The notes: generated from the sequence alone by a model not told the origin. A stretch of 64,000 bases of DNA from Oceanimonas sp052119705 (GCF_052119705.1 NZ_JBGQOP010000001.1:62001-126000), one strand, 5' to 3'; positions 17,212 to 27,018 are shown, counted from the first letter of the stretch. Numbers and translations are program-made.

Positions 17212-17844
17212 TTACTTTAGTGACGAGTCACGCAGTTTTTTGCGATACCACTTACGGTGATGCTTCCACGCCCAGCCTGGCGTAACCGTACCGCGAGTCA
17301 TGGCACGCACCGAGCCTTTCACCCAAAAACCCGCATAAGCGTGCACTATAATGGCGCACACCAGTATTAAGGCAAACAGCGCATGCAGCATGGACGCCCA
17401 GCGGATGGCTTCCACCGGAAATCCGAAATAGGCCCGCCACATCACAACGCCAGATACCAGCAAGCCCAGCATCAGCACTATTAATACCCAATACAACACT
17501 TTTTGGCCGCCGTTATAATGACCGGCTTCCGGTACGCCTTCCTCTTGATGGGAGATAACCTTAGGCACGGCTTTTAACCACTTCACATCATCTGCCGTTA
17601 TGCAGTTTTCTCGCCACAGTCGCAGCGAAAAACTGAAGAAGCTGACCAACATCACTACGCCAATAAAGGGGTGCAATATTCGCGTCCAAGTGCCACCCCC
17701 TAATAGGTTGCTCAGCCAAAACAGGCTGGGGTGAAATAATGCCAAGCCAGAAATAGCCAACAGTATGAAGCTCAGCGCAATCAGCCAGTGATTAAGTCGC
17801 TGATTAGCCGTGTAGCGTACAATCTCCTGCTCTTCGTTAGTCAT
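17212..17844 (-). CDS. fdoI: Formate dehydrogenase gamma subunit (cytochrome b556)
   Basis: Membrane anchor that carries electrons from the periplasmic enzyme to quinone through two b hemes. 210 aa, as in E. coli FdnI/FdoI. Four membrane segments are visible (about 20-40, 52-72, 113-133, 150-172). Candidate heme histidines lie in NQRLNHWLIA, HPFIGVVML, MLHALFALI and VHAYAGFW. AAGGAGGAAAAAC precedes the ATG. It overlaps the fdoH end by 8 nt. Whether the enzyme is the nitrate-linked FdnGHI or aerobic FdoGHI type cannot be settled by sequence alone. Confidence 0.95.
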   Translation of the reverse strand: MTNEEQEIVRYTANQRLNHWLIALSFILLAISGLALFHPSLFWLSNLLGGGTWTRILHPFIGVVMLVSFFSFSLRLWRENCITADDVKWLKAVPKVISHQEEGVPEAGHYNGGQKVLYWVLIVLMLGLLVSGVVMWRAYFGFPVEAIRWASMLHALFALILVCAIIVHAYAGFWVKGSVRAMTRGTVTPGWAWKHHRKWYRKKLRDSSLK

Positions 17845-18787
17845 GTTTTTCCTCCTTGGCCGCCTGTTCTTGTGTCTGCAGCGCCACTAATTCCGCCGCA
17901 TGCTTGGCCGCCAGCTCGTCGGCTTTGCTCACCTCTGACGGGCGGTTGCGGATATAGTGCGCCGCACCCACCAGCGCGGTAAGTACCATGGCCGCCACGC
18001 CAATCGGTTTGGCCGGCCCCTTCCACAGCGAGACAATGGCGCTGATCTTGGGCGCCTTTGGCAAGCCGCTGTAGAGTTGGGGTTTGTCCGCATGATGCAG
18101 TACATACATCACATGGGTGCCGCCCACGCCTTCGGGATCGTACAAGCCCGCGTTGTCATAACCGCGAGATTTTAGATCGCTAATGCGCTCAGCGGCGTGC
18201 TGGTGCATTTCATCTTTGGAGCCAAAAGAGATGGCGCCGGTGGGGCAGGTTTTCACGCAGGCCGGTTCTTGGCCCACGGAAACACGGTCCACACATAAGT
18301 TGCACTTGTAGGCTTTTTTGTCGGTTTTAGAAATACGTGGCACATCAAACGGGCAGCCGGTGACGCAATAACCACAGCCGATACAATTTTCTTGATTGAA
18401 GTCCACTATGCCGTTGGCGTGCTGCACTATGGCGCCGGGAGACGGGCAGGCTTTTAAGCAGCCCGGATCCTCACAGTGCATGCAGCCGTCTTTGCGGATC
18501 AACCATTCCAGATCGCCGTCGTCTTTTTCGTATTCGGAAAAGCGCATCACGGTCCAGCTGTTTTCGGTCATGTCGGCTGGGTTGTCGTAAACGCCCACGT
18601 TATTGCCAACTTCGTCTCGCAGGTCGTTCCACTCCATGCAGGCCACTTGGCAAGCCTTGCAGCCTATGCATTGCGACACATCAATCAGCTTAGCCACGCC
18701 CCCGCCTTGCACGGGGGATTGACGCACGCTGGGTGAAGGTGTGGTGGTCGCCGAGCGACGTTTAATATCCATTCCTTGTGAAGCCAT
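17837..18787 (-). CDS. fdoH: Formate dehydrogenase beta subunit, four [4Fe-4S] clusters
   Basis: Iron-sulfur subunit that bridges the catalytic alpha subunit and cytochrome b. 316 aa. Four ferredoxin-like Cys groups: CIGCKACQVAC; CMHCEDPGCLKACP; CIGCGYCVTGCP; CNLCVDRVSVGQEPAC with CP. A single C-terminal membrane helix lies around 253-275 (AKPIGVAAMVLTALVGAAHY), followed by a charged tail. GGAGGAAGTC precedes the ATG and the gene starts 9 nt after fdoG. Confidence 0.96.
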   Translation of the reverse strand: MASQGMDIKRRSATTTPSPSVRQSPVQGGGVAKLIDVSQCIGCKACQVACMEWNDLRDEVGNNVGVYDNPADMTENSWTVMRFSEYEKDDGDLEWLIRKDGCMHCEDPGCLKACPSPGAIVQHANGIVDFNQENCIGCGYCVTGCPFDVPRISKTDKKAYKCNLCVDRVSVGQEPACVKTCPTGAISFGSKDEMHQHAAERISDLKSRGYDNAGLYDPEGVGGTHVMYVLHHADKPQLYSGLPKAPKISAIVSLWKGPAKPIGVAAMVLTALVGAAHYIRNRPSEVSKADELAAKHAAELVALQTQEQAAKEEKHD

Positions 18788-18796
18788 GACTTCCTC

Positions 18797-21700
18797 CTAC
18801 ACCTTTTCCACGTTGACTAAGAAGGACTTAAACTCAGGTGTTTGTGAGTTAGCGTCCCCCACCGAAGGCGTGAGCGTGTTGGCCAAAAAGCCGGGTTTGG
18901 TTAAGCCCACAAAGCCCCAGTGAATGGGAATGCCAATGTGATGCACCCGCTTGCCGTCTATGTCTAGCCCGCGGATCCGCTTGGTAACTACCGCCTTGGC
19001 TTTAATGTAGCCTCGGTTAGACGACACCTTAACTACGTCGCCTTCGTTAATGCCTAACTCACCGGCTAACTCGGCACCGATTTCCACAAACTGTTGCGGC
19101 TGAATAATGGCGTTCAGCTGCACGTTCTTACTCCAGTAGTGGAAGTGCTCGGTTAAGCGATACGTAGTGCCCACGTAGGGGAACTGCTCTGCTTTACCCA
19201 TCTCAGCTCGGTCGGCCTCAAACACGCGGGCGGCCGGGTTATTGGTCGCTTTCGCATTGTCCTTAAACAAGGGGTTATAACCGAGCGGCGTTTCAAAGGG
19301 CTCGTAATGGGTTGGAAACGGACCTTCTGCCATCTTATCGCGCGCAAAGAAACGTGCCACGCCCTCTGGGTTCATGATGAAGGGTCCCATGCCATTTTCT
19401 GGCGGCTCATTGCCTTTAAAGTCCGGCACGTCCGCCCCCGTCCATTTGCCGCCATCCCAGTGCACCAGTGATCGACTGGGATCAAACGGCTTGCCTTGTA
19501 GATCACAAGAAGCACGGTTATAGAGCACGCGGCGGTTAGCCGGCCATGCCCACGCCCAGTTAAGGGTTTGACCAATGCCGGTAGGATCGCTGCTGTCACG
19601 GCGCGCCATCATGTTGCCTGCTTCGGTCCAAGAGCCCGCATAAATCCAACAACCACCTAAGGTGGAACCGTCATCACGCATTTCGCCAAAGCTGGCTAAT
19701 TGCTCGCCGGCCTTGCGAATCACCTTGCCTTCACCGTCGAGCAGATCACTCAAGGCGCGGCCATTCAGCTCTTTTGCCAACTCTTCAGACGTAGGCTGGT
19801 AAGGGTTAGCATAAGGCCAAGACAACTGAGTAATCGGCTCGGCAAATACGCCGCCTTCTTGCTCGTAAAGACCACGAATATGCTGATAAAGCGTGGCCAT
19901 GATCTCGATGTCGGTCTTGGCTTCTCCTGGTGGCTCTGCGGCTTTCCAGTGCCATTGCAGCCAGCGCCCCGAGTTAACTAGGGTGCCGTCTTCTTCGGCA
20001 AAGCAGGAGGTCGGCAGGCGGAATACTTCGGTTTGAATGTCTGCCGAGTTCACATCGTTCGACTCACCCATGTTGCGCCAAAACTCTGAAGTTTCGGTGG
20101 CCAGTGGATCCATGATCACCATAAACTTCAGCTGCGAGAGCGATTTGATCATCTTAGTTTTGTTTGGTGCCGCCGCCAGCGGGTTAAAGCCCTGACAGAT
20201 GTAACCGTTCATCTTGCCTTGGTTCATCAACTCATAAACCTGCAGCATGTCGTAGGGTTTATCGAGCTTGGGAAAGAAGTCGTAGGCAAAGTTGTTTTCG
20301 GCCCGAGCCTTATCTCCCCACCATGCCTTGGCGAGGCTAACGTGGAACTTTTTATAGTTTTGCCAATAGCTCAGCTGGTTTTCGCGCAGCGGTTTTTGGG
20401 TGCGCTTATTGATGTAGCCATCAAAATCCTGCTCCGCTTCATTGGGTAGCGTCATGTAGCCCGGTAGCAGATTGGTCATCAAGCCTAAATCCGTTAAACC
20501 TTGGATATTAGAGTGACCGCGCAGGGCGTTCATGCCGCCACCGGCGATGCCGATGTTACCCAGCAGCAGTTGCATCATGGCGCCGGTGCGAATGATCTGC
20601 GAGCCGATGGAGTGCTGAGTCCAACCCAAGGCATAGAGAATGGTGCCCGCTCTATCTGGGGTATGGGTGGAAGCCAGCAGTTCACAGATCTGGTTAAATT
20701 TAGCGATAGGTGTGCCGCACACCCGATTCACCATCTCGGGCGTATAACGCTGGTAATGTTGCTTTAACAGCTGATACACGCAACGCGGATGCTGCAAGCT
20801 AGCATCGGCCACCACTTCGCCTTGCTCGTCCAGTTGGTAATCCCAAGAGGACTTGTCGTATTTGCTGCTGTCTTCGTCGTAGCCGGAAAAAATTCCGTTT
20901 TCGAAGTCGAAGTCTTCATCCACTAAAAACGACATATCTGTGTAGTTTTTAACGTATTCATGCTGGATCTGGTTGGTATCGAGCAGGTACTTGATCACCC
21001 CGCCTAAAAACACGATATCGGTACCGGTACGGATCGGCGCATATACGTCCGCCACCGAAGCGGAACGGTTAAAGCGCGGATCTACTACGATCAGCGTGGC
21101 ATTGTTATGTGCCTTAGCTTCGGTTACCCATTTAAAGCCACAAGGATGGGCTTCGGCGGCATTGCCGCCCATGATCAGAATAACGTCGGCATTTTTAATA
21201 TCGACCCAATGATTCGTCATAGCGCCACGGCCAAATGTTGGGGCAAGACCTGCCACCGTAGGACCGTGTCAAACGCGTGCTTGGTTGTCGAATGCCAATA
21301 TGCCCATAGGGCGTATTACTTTATGGGTGATGTAACCCACTTCGTTACTACTGGCAGAGGCGGCCAGCATGCCGGTGGTCACCCAGCGGTTAACGGTTTT
21401 GCCATCATCAGTTTGTTGAATGATGTTCGCATCGCGATCGTCTTTCATTAATTTTGAGATACGACTAAATGCCTGATCCCAAGAAATGCGCTGCCAAGTA
21501 TCGGAGCCGGGAGCGCGATATTCAGGAAAGGTCAGACGGTTAGGGCTGTGAATAAAGTCCACCAGACCGGCGCCTTTCGGGCACAAGGTGCCGCGATTCA
21601 CCGGGTGGTCGTGGTCGCCTTCGATGTGCATCACGCTTGGCTTGGCGTTTTTGGCGCCATCGCCCATGCTGTACACCAAAATGCCGCAGGCCACGGAGCA

Positions 21701-21859
21701 ATAGGGGCAGGTGCTGCGAGTTTCGGTGGCGCGCAGCAATTTATATTGCCGCGCCGCCGCCAAGGCGGGGGTGGGTGTCATGCCTAGCAACGCCATACTG
21801 GACGTGGCTAGGGTGGCACCTGTTATCTTAAAAAAGTCGCGTCTACTGACATTGCTCAT
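18797..21859 (-). CDS. fdoG: Formate dehydrogenase alpha subunit, selenocysteine-containing
   Basis: Periplasmic molybdenum (bis-MGD) subunit that oxidises formate. The frame is interrupted by one UGA at 21271-21269; both halves join without shift as ...DNQARV-Sec-HGPTVAGLAPTFGRG..., the exact place of the Sec in E. coli FdnG/FdoG. Full product 1020 aa with Sec197. The N-terminus carries a Tat signal (SRRDFFK, then a hydrophobic stretch ending ALA near 34), followed by a [4Fe-4S] site with CPYCSVACG. AAGGAGAGCGTC precedes the ATG. First gene of fdoGHI. tRNA-Sec, SelA, SelB, FdhD and FdhE genes lie directly downstream, so UGA should be read as Sec, not as a nonsense mutation. Confidence 0.97.
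21242..21271 (-). promoter_or_regulatory. Bacterial SECIS element in fdoG mRNA
   Basis: Numbering from the U of UGA, the mRNA has U17, then GGCA (18-21), loop GGUCU (22-26) and UGCC (27-30). This gives a 4-bp stem with G23 and U24 in the loop and U17 just below it, the residues known to contact SelB in E. coli fdhF/fdnG SECIS. A lower pairing between the ACGG and CCUACGGU portions is less clear. Confidence 0.9.
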
Positions 21860-22124
21860 GACGCTCTCCTTGTGACACAGAGTTTAGGGGGGTGTTTTTT
21901 GGTGCTGTGCTGTTCGCACTTTATTAAAGTCACCAGTGGATTACATGAAGGGCTACATGGAACCCGTGGCTAACTGTCAGCCTAGTTGAGTCCACTCCAC
22001 TTATCTATTAGACCATAGTAATGGTGTGGTAATAGTCACACTCACAGCCACATTCATGCTCTCAGCATAGAAATGCTTAACCCATCTTATGACCATGCTC
22101 CTTATGGTTGCTCTTACCTTCTCC

Positions 22125-25100
22125 TCATCTTTCTCTTAGCGAGAGCAAGCTGGCATTGCCGCCGATGGCGGTGGTGTTGTTGGTAATGGTTTTCTCGGTA
22201 ATAAAGCGCGTTAAATAATGGGGCCCACCCGCCTTGGGACCTGTGCCAGACAAGCCTTGCCCACCGAAGGGTTGCACGCCGACCATGGCGCCAATTTGGT
22301 CACGATTGATGTAGATATTGCCCACGTTGGCGCGGCTAACAATATGCTGGGCAAAGGTCTCATTGCGACTGTGAATACCGAGCGTAAGGCCATAACCGCT
22401 ATGGTTGATATCAGCAATGACGTGTTCAATTTGCTCAGCGTTAAAACGCACCACATGCAGAATGGGGCCAAAGTGCTCTTGGCTGAGTTCACTGATGGCT
22501 TCGATAGCGATTAACGTGGGCGCGATATAATGGCCATGATCACAGGCGGTGCCGAGCGGCGTTTGGGCGATCAGGGTTTTGCCTGCGGCCTGCATTTGCG
22601 CGAGGTGTGCGACGAGCTTGGCTTGTGCCAGCTCGTCTATTAGCGGCCCCACGTCTGAGCTCCAAAATGCGGGGTCGCCGACGCTAAGCTCAGCCATGGC
22701 GCCATTTAGTAAGGTAAGCACCTGGTCATAGATATCGCTTTGTAAGTAGAGCACCCGCAGTGCGGAGCAGCGCTGGCCGGCACTTTGAAAGGCGGCACGT
22801 ATCACGTCCATCACTACTTGCTCGGGCAGGGCGCTGGAGTCCACTATCATGGCGTTTTGGCCGCCGGTTTCGGCGATAAACGGAATAATCGCGCCGTGGC
22901 GATCGGCCAAGGTGCGATTAATTTGCTGCGCGGTGGCGGTAGATCCGGTAAAGCAAACACCACTGATACGCGGGTCGGCAATCAAGGCTTGGCCAATGGT
23001 GGCGCCGTCTCCCGTCACTAGCTGCAGCACATCCTGTGGAATGCCGGCCAGGTGCGCCAGTTGTGTGGCCAGATGAGCAATTAAACAGGTTTGCGCAGCA
23101 GGTTTGGCAATAACCGTATTGCCGGTGACTAAGGCGGCCGTGACTTGACCGATGAAGATGGCCAGCGGAAAGTTCCAAGGGCTAATACAGACGAACACAC
23201 CTCGACCTTGAGCAAGCAGCGTATTGCGCTCGCCTGTGTAGCCGGGCAGCAAGGTCGGCTGCATTAAACTGCGGGCAAGGTTTGCGTAATAACGGCAAAA
23301 ATCCACCGCCTCGCGCACTTCATCTATGCCATCTTGCAATAACTTGCCCGCCTCTCGGGTGCACAATGAAATAAACTCAGCTTGATGCTCCTCAAGTAAA
23401 TCCGCCAAGCGTTCTAACAGCTGCGCACGCTCGCTTACTGGCCTATCGCGCCAGGCAATAAAAGCCGTTTGGGCATAAGTGACGGCTTGTGTTGCCTGAT
23501 TCGGAGTGGCCATGACTACCTTGCCCACCACTTGGCGATTATCTTGTGGGCTGAATACCGGCAGCACGGTTAATGATTCAAAATTTGCTTCTGCCAGCAA
23601 AGGCGCGGCTTGCCATTGCTTATTGGCGAGGCGTTCTAGCTCTTGAAACAAAGGTGCGCGCTGGCTGGCGATATTAAGATTAATGCCACTGGAGTTGATG
23701 CGGTCGGTAAAAATGGCCGAGGGTAGTGGGATCTGCTCGTTGGCCAAGCGTTCGCATGCAGCCAAACTAGCGAGCGGGTGCTCGATCAGTGAGTCGACGG
23801 GCGTTTTAGGATCCAACAGCTGATGCACAAAGGAAGAGTTGGCGCCGTTTTCTAATAAGCGGCGCACCAGATAGGGCAAGAGATCTTGATGGGCACCCAC
23901 AGGCGCGTAAATGCGGCAGTGAAGTTCGGGCTGCTCTGTGAGTAAGACGTTATATAAGTCTTCACCCATGCCATGCAAACGCTGGAATTCAAAGTGATGG
24001 CCGGTTTGGTTATCTGGAACGGCTGCAGCCATCGTCTGAATAGCGGCTACCGTATGCGCGTTATGGGTAGCAAACTGGGGGTAAAGCGCACCTTGGCAGG
24101 CCTCACTCAGCAAGTAGCGAGCGCACACTAAATAACTTACATCTGTGCTCGCCTTGCGAGTAAAGACCGGATAATCGGCGAGTCCCGCTTGTTGGCTGTG
24201 TTTAATCTCGCTGTCCCAATAGGCACCTTTTACTAAGCGCAGCGCAATTTCATCCCCTTGCTCACGGGCTAGCGCCGCCAGCCACACGAGTACGGGCAAG
24301 GCTCGCTTAGAGTACGCCTGCACCACGAGTCCTAACCCGCCCCAGCCTTGGTTAACGGGGTGGCGATAAAGCAGCTCGAACAAGTCCAGTGACAATTCTA
24401 AGCGATCCATTTCTTCCGCATCTAGGGTCACGAATACGTTTAAGGCGCGCGCCTGCTCTAACAGTCGGATCACAGTTGCAAAAAGCTCGCTGAGTACCCG
24501 TGCCCGTTGCGCCTCTTCGTAACGCGGGTGCAGCGCCGATAATTTGATGGAGATAGACGGGCGAGGCACTTGTTTATTATTTAATGCGCCGTTATTCAGC
24601 TTGGTCTCACCCAAGGCGCTAATGGCGTTGGCGTAAGCTTGATAATATTGCTCGGCATCGAGCGCCGTAATGGCGGCCTCGCCCAGCATGTCGTAAGAAT
24701 GAGAGTAGCCGAGCGTACGGGCCTTGCGGCTGGCCTTAAGTGCCTCTTTGATATCGCGGCCTAACACAAATTGCTTACCCATGATCTTCATGGCCGCCAG
24801 TATTGCCCTGCGTACCACAGGCTCGCCTAAGCGGTTAATCAGGCGGCTTATTACACTGGCCGGATGTGCGGCTAGCTCCGAGTCTAGGCCTGTTTGGTCT
24901 AGCGATAGCACCTTGCCGGTTAACATTAGGCTCCACGTGGCTGCATTTACCCATGTCGAATCGCTGTGCCGAACATGTTGTGCCCAATCGCCTGCCGTGA
25001 GTTTGTCTTTAATTAAGGCATCTTGGGTCGCGCGGTCGGGAATGCGCAGCAGGGCTTCTGCCAAGCACATTAAGATAATGCCCTCTTGGGTGCTTAAGCT

Positions 25101-25331
25101 GTATTGCTGCAAAAAGGCGGTAATGCCCTCTGAGCGACTGGCGTTACGTACTTGGCTGACCAGTCGCTCTGCCTTGGCCTGCAGCTGGGCACTATCAAGG
25201 GGGGCTTGTTCGATAAGCGCGGCTACGTAAGCATCTTCAGCCACGTCATATTGCTGACTAATCTGCTGGCGCAAATGGCTCAGCTCTTGAGACTGAGTGA
25301 TGGGGGAAAAGACAGCGGCAACCGAAAACAT
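22125..25331 (-). CDS. putA: Bifunctional proline dehydrogenase / glutamate-semialdehyde dehydrogenase PutA
   Basis: Oxidises proline to glutamate in two steps, FAD-linked then NAD-linked. 1068 aa. The PRODH barrel occupies about 70-500 (SIKLSALHPRYE, VTLDAEEMDRLE, RLVKGAYWDSEIKHSQ). The aldehyde dehydrogenase domain covers the second half (CISPWNFPLAIFIGQV, FTGSTATAQQ, IAETGGQNAMIVDSSAL, and the catalytic Cys in SAGQRCSALRVLYLQ). The N-terminus begins directly with the helical PRODH region, so the ribbon-helix-helix repressor domain of the 1320-aa enteric PutA is absent; this is the shorter, non-DNA-binding type. No putP lies nearby. GTTAGGAGTGC precedes the ATG. Confidence 0.96.
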   Translation of the reverse strand: MFSVAAVFSPITQSQELSHLRQQISQQYDVAEDAYVAALIEQAPLDSAQLQAKAERLVSQVRNASRSEGITAFLQQYSLSTQEGIILMCLAEALLRIPDRATQDALIKDKLTAGDWAQHVRHSDSTWVNAATWSLMLTGKVLSLDQTGLDSELAAHPASVISRLINRLGEPVVRRAILAAMKIMGKQFVLGRDIKEALKASRKARTLGYSHSYDMLGEAAITALDAEQYYQAYANAISALGETKLNNGALNNKQVPRPSISIKLSALHPRYEEAQRARVLSELFATVIRLLEQARALNVFVTLDAEEMDRLELSLDLFELLYRHPVNQGWGGLGLVVQAYSKRALPVLVWLAALAREQGDEIALRLVKGAYWDSEIKHSQQAGLADYPVFTRKASTDVSYLVCARYLLSEACQGALYPQFATHNAHTVAAIQTMAAAVPDNQTGHHFEFQRLHGMGEDLYNVLLTEQPELHCRIYAPVGAHQDLLPYLVRRLLENGANSSFVHQLLDPKTPVDSLIEHPLASLAACERLANEQIPLPSAIFTDRINSSGINLNIASQRAPLFQELERLANKQWQAAPLLAEANFESLTVLPVFSPQDNRQVVGKVVMATPNQATQAVTYAQTAFIAWRDRPVSERAQLLERLADLLEEHQAEFISLCTREAGKLLQDGIDEVREAVDFCRYYANLARSLMQPTLLPGYTGERNTLLAQGRGVFVCISPWNFPLAIFIGQVTAALVTGNTVIAKPAAQTCLIAHLATQLAHLAGIPQDVLQLVTGDGATIGQALIADPRISGVCFTGSTATAQQINRTLADRHGAIIPFIAETGGQNAMIVDSSALPEQVVMDVIRAAFQSAGQRCSALRVLYLQSDIYDQVLTLLNGAMAELSVGDPAFWSSDVGPLIDELAQAKLVAHLAQMQAAGKTLIAQTPLGTACDHGHYIAPTLIAIEAISELSQEHFGPILHVVRFNAEQIEHVIADINHSGYGLTLGIHSRNETFAQHIVSRANVGNIYINRDQIGAMVGVQPFGGQGLSGTGPKAGGPHYLTRFITEKTITNNTTAIGGNASLLSLRER

Positions 25332-25530
25332 AAGGCACTCCTAACAACGTTATGGCTGTTAATAACCTATCTGATTTAAAAACCAATCACAGCAAAGCTC
25401 ATGAGCTTTGCGATCTCGCTAGCGTAATTTACTTACTGCATTCACTTAGGCCTTGGCGTTAGGGGCGTGTGTTGCTAAAGAGAAGTTTCGCCATGTCCCA
25501 TTGAGCGCTAGTTCTAAGACGGGGCCGTAG

Positions 25531-25578
25531 AGCTTCTAATGAATAGGGTTTCCAATGAATAGAGCTTCTAATGAATAT
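25531..25578 (+). repeat. Three tandem 16-bp imperfect repeats
   Basis: AGCTTCTAATGAATAG, GGTTTCCAATGAATAG, AGCTTCTAATGAATAT run head to tail in the 370-bp gap between the divergent putA and the 25702 gene. The rest of this gap (25332-25701) shows no gene. A regulatory or slippage origin are both possible. Confidence 0.7.
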
Positions 25579-25701
25579 CAGTTTCGACAATCGCGCCGCT
25601 ATGGGTGAAATAAGCCAGAAAGTACGGCGAGCGTGCATTGTTTGCCGGCTTTACAGCTCTTATAATGCGCGCTCTTTTATTTGAGTAAGTGAGCACTGAC
25701 T

Positions 25702-26655
25702 GTGCACTATCAACGCCTTCCTAAAGGGTATTTAGCCCTCACAGTGGTTTATTTAGTTACCGGCGCCTCCATTGCTGCCTCCATGGTGTTTTCTTTGTTG
25801 CTGTTTTTGTCTCTTGAGCAAGGCCTGCTGATGAAGCTGATGTTTGGCGGCTTGGCCTTGGTGTTTGAGGTGGGCAAGTTTTATATCTGGTATGAGATTG
25901 GCGAGCGTATTAGCCGCCGTGATGCGACGGGAGCGTTCAAGGCACTGTGCTTTTACGTGGTGTTGGCGGCGCTCTCGATTGCGGGCAGCGTAGGTGGTAT
26001 TAATGCCGCGACCAACACCTTGCTCGAAGGCGATGCGGCCAAGGTGAGTGAAGTGCAAAGCTACAACGACAAGATTGCCGGTTTAGAGCGAGAGATAGAA
26101 ATTAACGAACAGGCGGCGCAGGCCTATATCGATATGAAACGCATCGCCAATGGCATGAAAGATATGCTGGATCGTAATATCGAGCTGCGCCAGCGCCAAG
26201 ATGCATTGCGTCATGAACGCGACCAAGTGGCCATGACCAGCCAAAGCTCCTTAATGGGATTGATGTCGAGCCTAGCCGAGGGCTTGGGTTGGCCGCTGTC
26301 TAGGGTGCAATTTGGCATAGTGGCTATGCTGTCCATGTTGTTGGATTTTTTTGCGGCCTTTTTTATTGCCTTATTAGGCGAAGAGCTGCGTTTTCGGCGT
26401 AACCTTAAACAAGCACCGCCATCGGCGACACCCATCAATGCCAGTGCAGAAGACGCGCCTGTGGTGCCGACTCGGCCCGATTATTATCATGACGTGGTGA
26501 GCAAGCTGCGCACTGGCGATGTGCGCTGTGCCAAAGGCGCGGTGGCCCGGCTGCTAGCAAAGCCGATGGCTGAAGTGGAAGATGTGTTTCACTGGCTGCA
26601 ACAAGATGACATTGTGTATCGCAAACCCAACCAACACTTTGCGCTAAAGGGGTAA
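25702..26655 (+). CDS. Membrane protein with coiled coil and C-terminal winged-helix-like region, unknown function
   Basis: I do not recognise a named family. 317 aa from a GTG start (weak Shine-Dalgarno). Visible layout: hydrophobic segments at about 9-37 and 42-65 and 80-101; a periplasmic or cytoplasmic stretch of about 90 residues rich in Glu, Arg and Gln with heptad character (EVQSYNDKIAGLEREIEI, LDRNIELRQRQDALRHERD); a fourth hydrophobic segment (about 205-228, FGIVAMLSMLLDFFAAFFIA); then a basic and Pro-rich linker and a compact C-terminus (about 258-317) ending VFHWLQQDDIVYRKPNQHFAL, which looks like a small winged helix. The 3' end is followed by a heptad array. It lies between putA and ygiM, with no operon partner. 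Confidence 0.75.
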   Translation: MHYQRLPKGYLALTVVYLVTGASIAASMVFSLLLFLSLEQGLLMKLMFGGLALVFEVGKFYIWYEIGERISRRDATGAFKALCFYVVLAALSIAGSVGGINAATNTLLEGDAAKVSEVQSYNDKIAGLEREIEINEQAAQAYIDMKRIANGMKDMLDRNIELRQRQDALRHERDQVAMTSQSSLMGLMSSLAEGLGWPLSRVQFGIVAMLSMLLDFFAAFFIALLGEELRFRRNLKQAPPSATPINASAEDAPVVPTRPDYYHDVVSKLRTGDVRCAKGAVARLLAKPMAEVEDVFHWLQQDDIVYRKPNQHFALKG

Positions 26656-26668
26656 GCCCTTTCGGGGA

Positions 26669-26696
26669 GCTGTAAGCTTTAAGCCGTAAGTTAGAG
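26669..26696 (+). repeat. Heptad array after the 25702 gene
   Basis: Contiguous 7-nt units GCTGTAA, GCTTTAA, GCCGTAA, GTTAGAG start 13 nt after the stop. Every unit carries TAA or TAG. The rest of 26697-26901 shows no ORF. Confidence 0.75.
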
Positions 26697-26901
26697 AAAG
26701 AACAAGGGTAGCGCCGAGCGCCAAGCTAAACAAAAGACATCGGCATAAATATCAGTATGGTGCAGCAAAGCGGTTGCTTTGCGGTGTCTGCTGTAATTGT
26801 GATGCGTAGTTCTGATGCACAAGCTCTATCCAGAGCGGTGTTTATCTTTAACGTAAAGCGTATGGCGTACCGCGTAAGGCGTTTTCTTCTGCGCCATAAA
26901 T

Positions 26902-26930
26902 AAAAACACCGTCAATAGACGGTGTTTTTT
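26902..26930 (+). terminator. Intrinsic terminator, 250 bp downstream of the 25702 gene
   Basis: AAAAACACCGTC (26902-26913) and GACGGTGTTTTT (26918-26929) form a 12-bp stem with a 4-nt loop and a T run. The stem also has A residues on the other side, so it could serve both strands; ygiM is convergent. Confidence 0.8.
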
Positions 26931-26964
26931 TGTTTGCGTTAGCTAAGCGTTGTCTTTGGATAAT

Positions 26965-27013
26965 CTCACGCCTCACGCCTCACGCCTCACGCCTCACGCC
27001 TCACGCCTCACGC
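26965..27013 (-). repeat. Seven perfect 7-bp repeats after the ygiM stop
   Basis: Seven identical contiguous copies of CTCACGC on the plus strand (GCGTGAG / GTGAGGC phase on the ygiM sense strand), beginning 5 nt after the ygiM stop. The uniformity suggests recent expansion and length instability. Confidence 0.9.
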
Positions 27014-27018
27014 CAAAA

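Noticed and set aside
21256..21859. fdoG as two genes or a nonsense pseudogene
   Set aside because: The interrupting codon is UGA at the conserved Sec position with a SECIS hairpin, and selA, selB and tRNA-Sec lie beside it.
26965..27013. Possible CRISPR array
   Set aside because: The repeats are 7 bp and contiguous with no spacers, and no cas genes are present.
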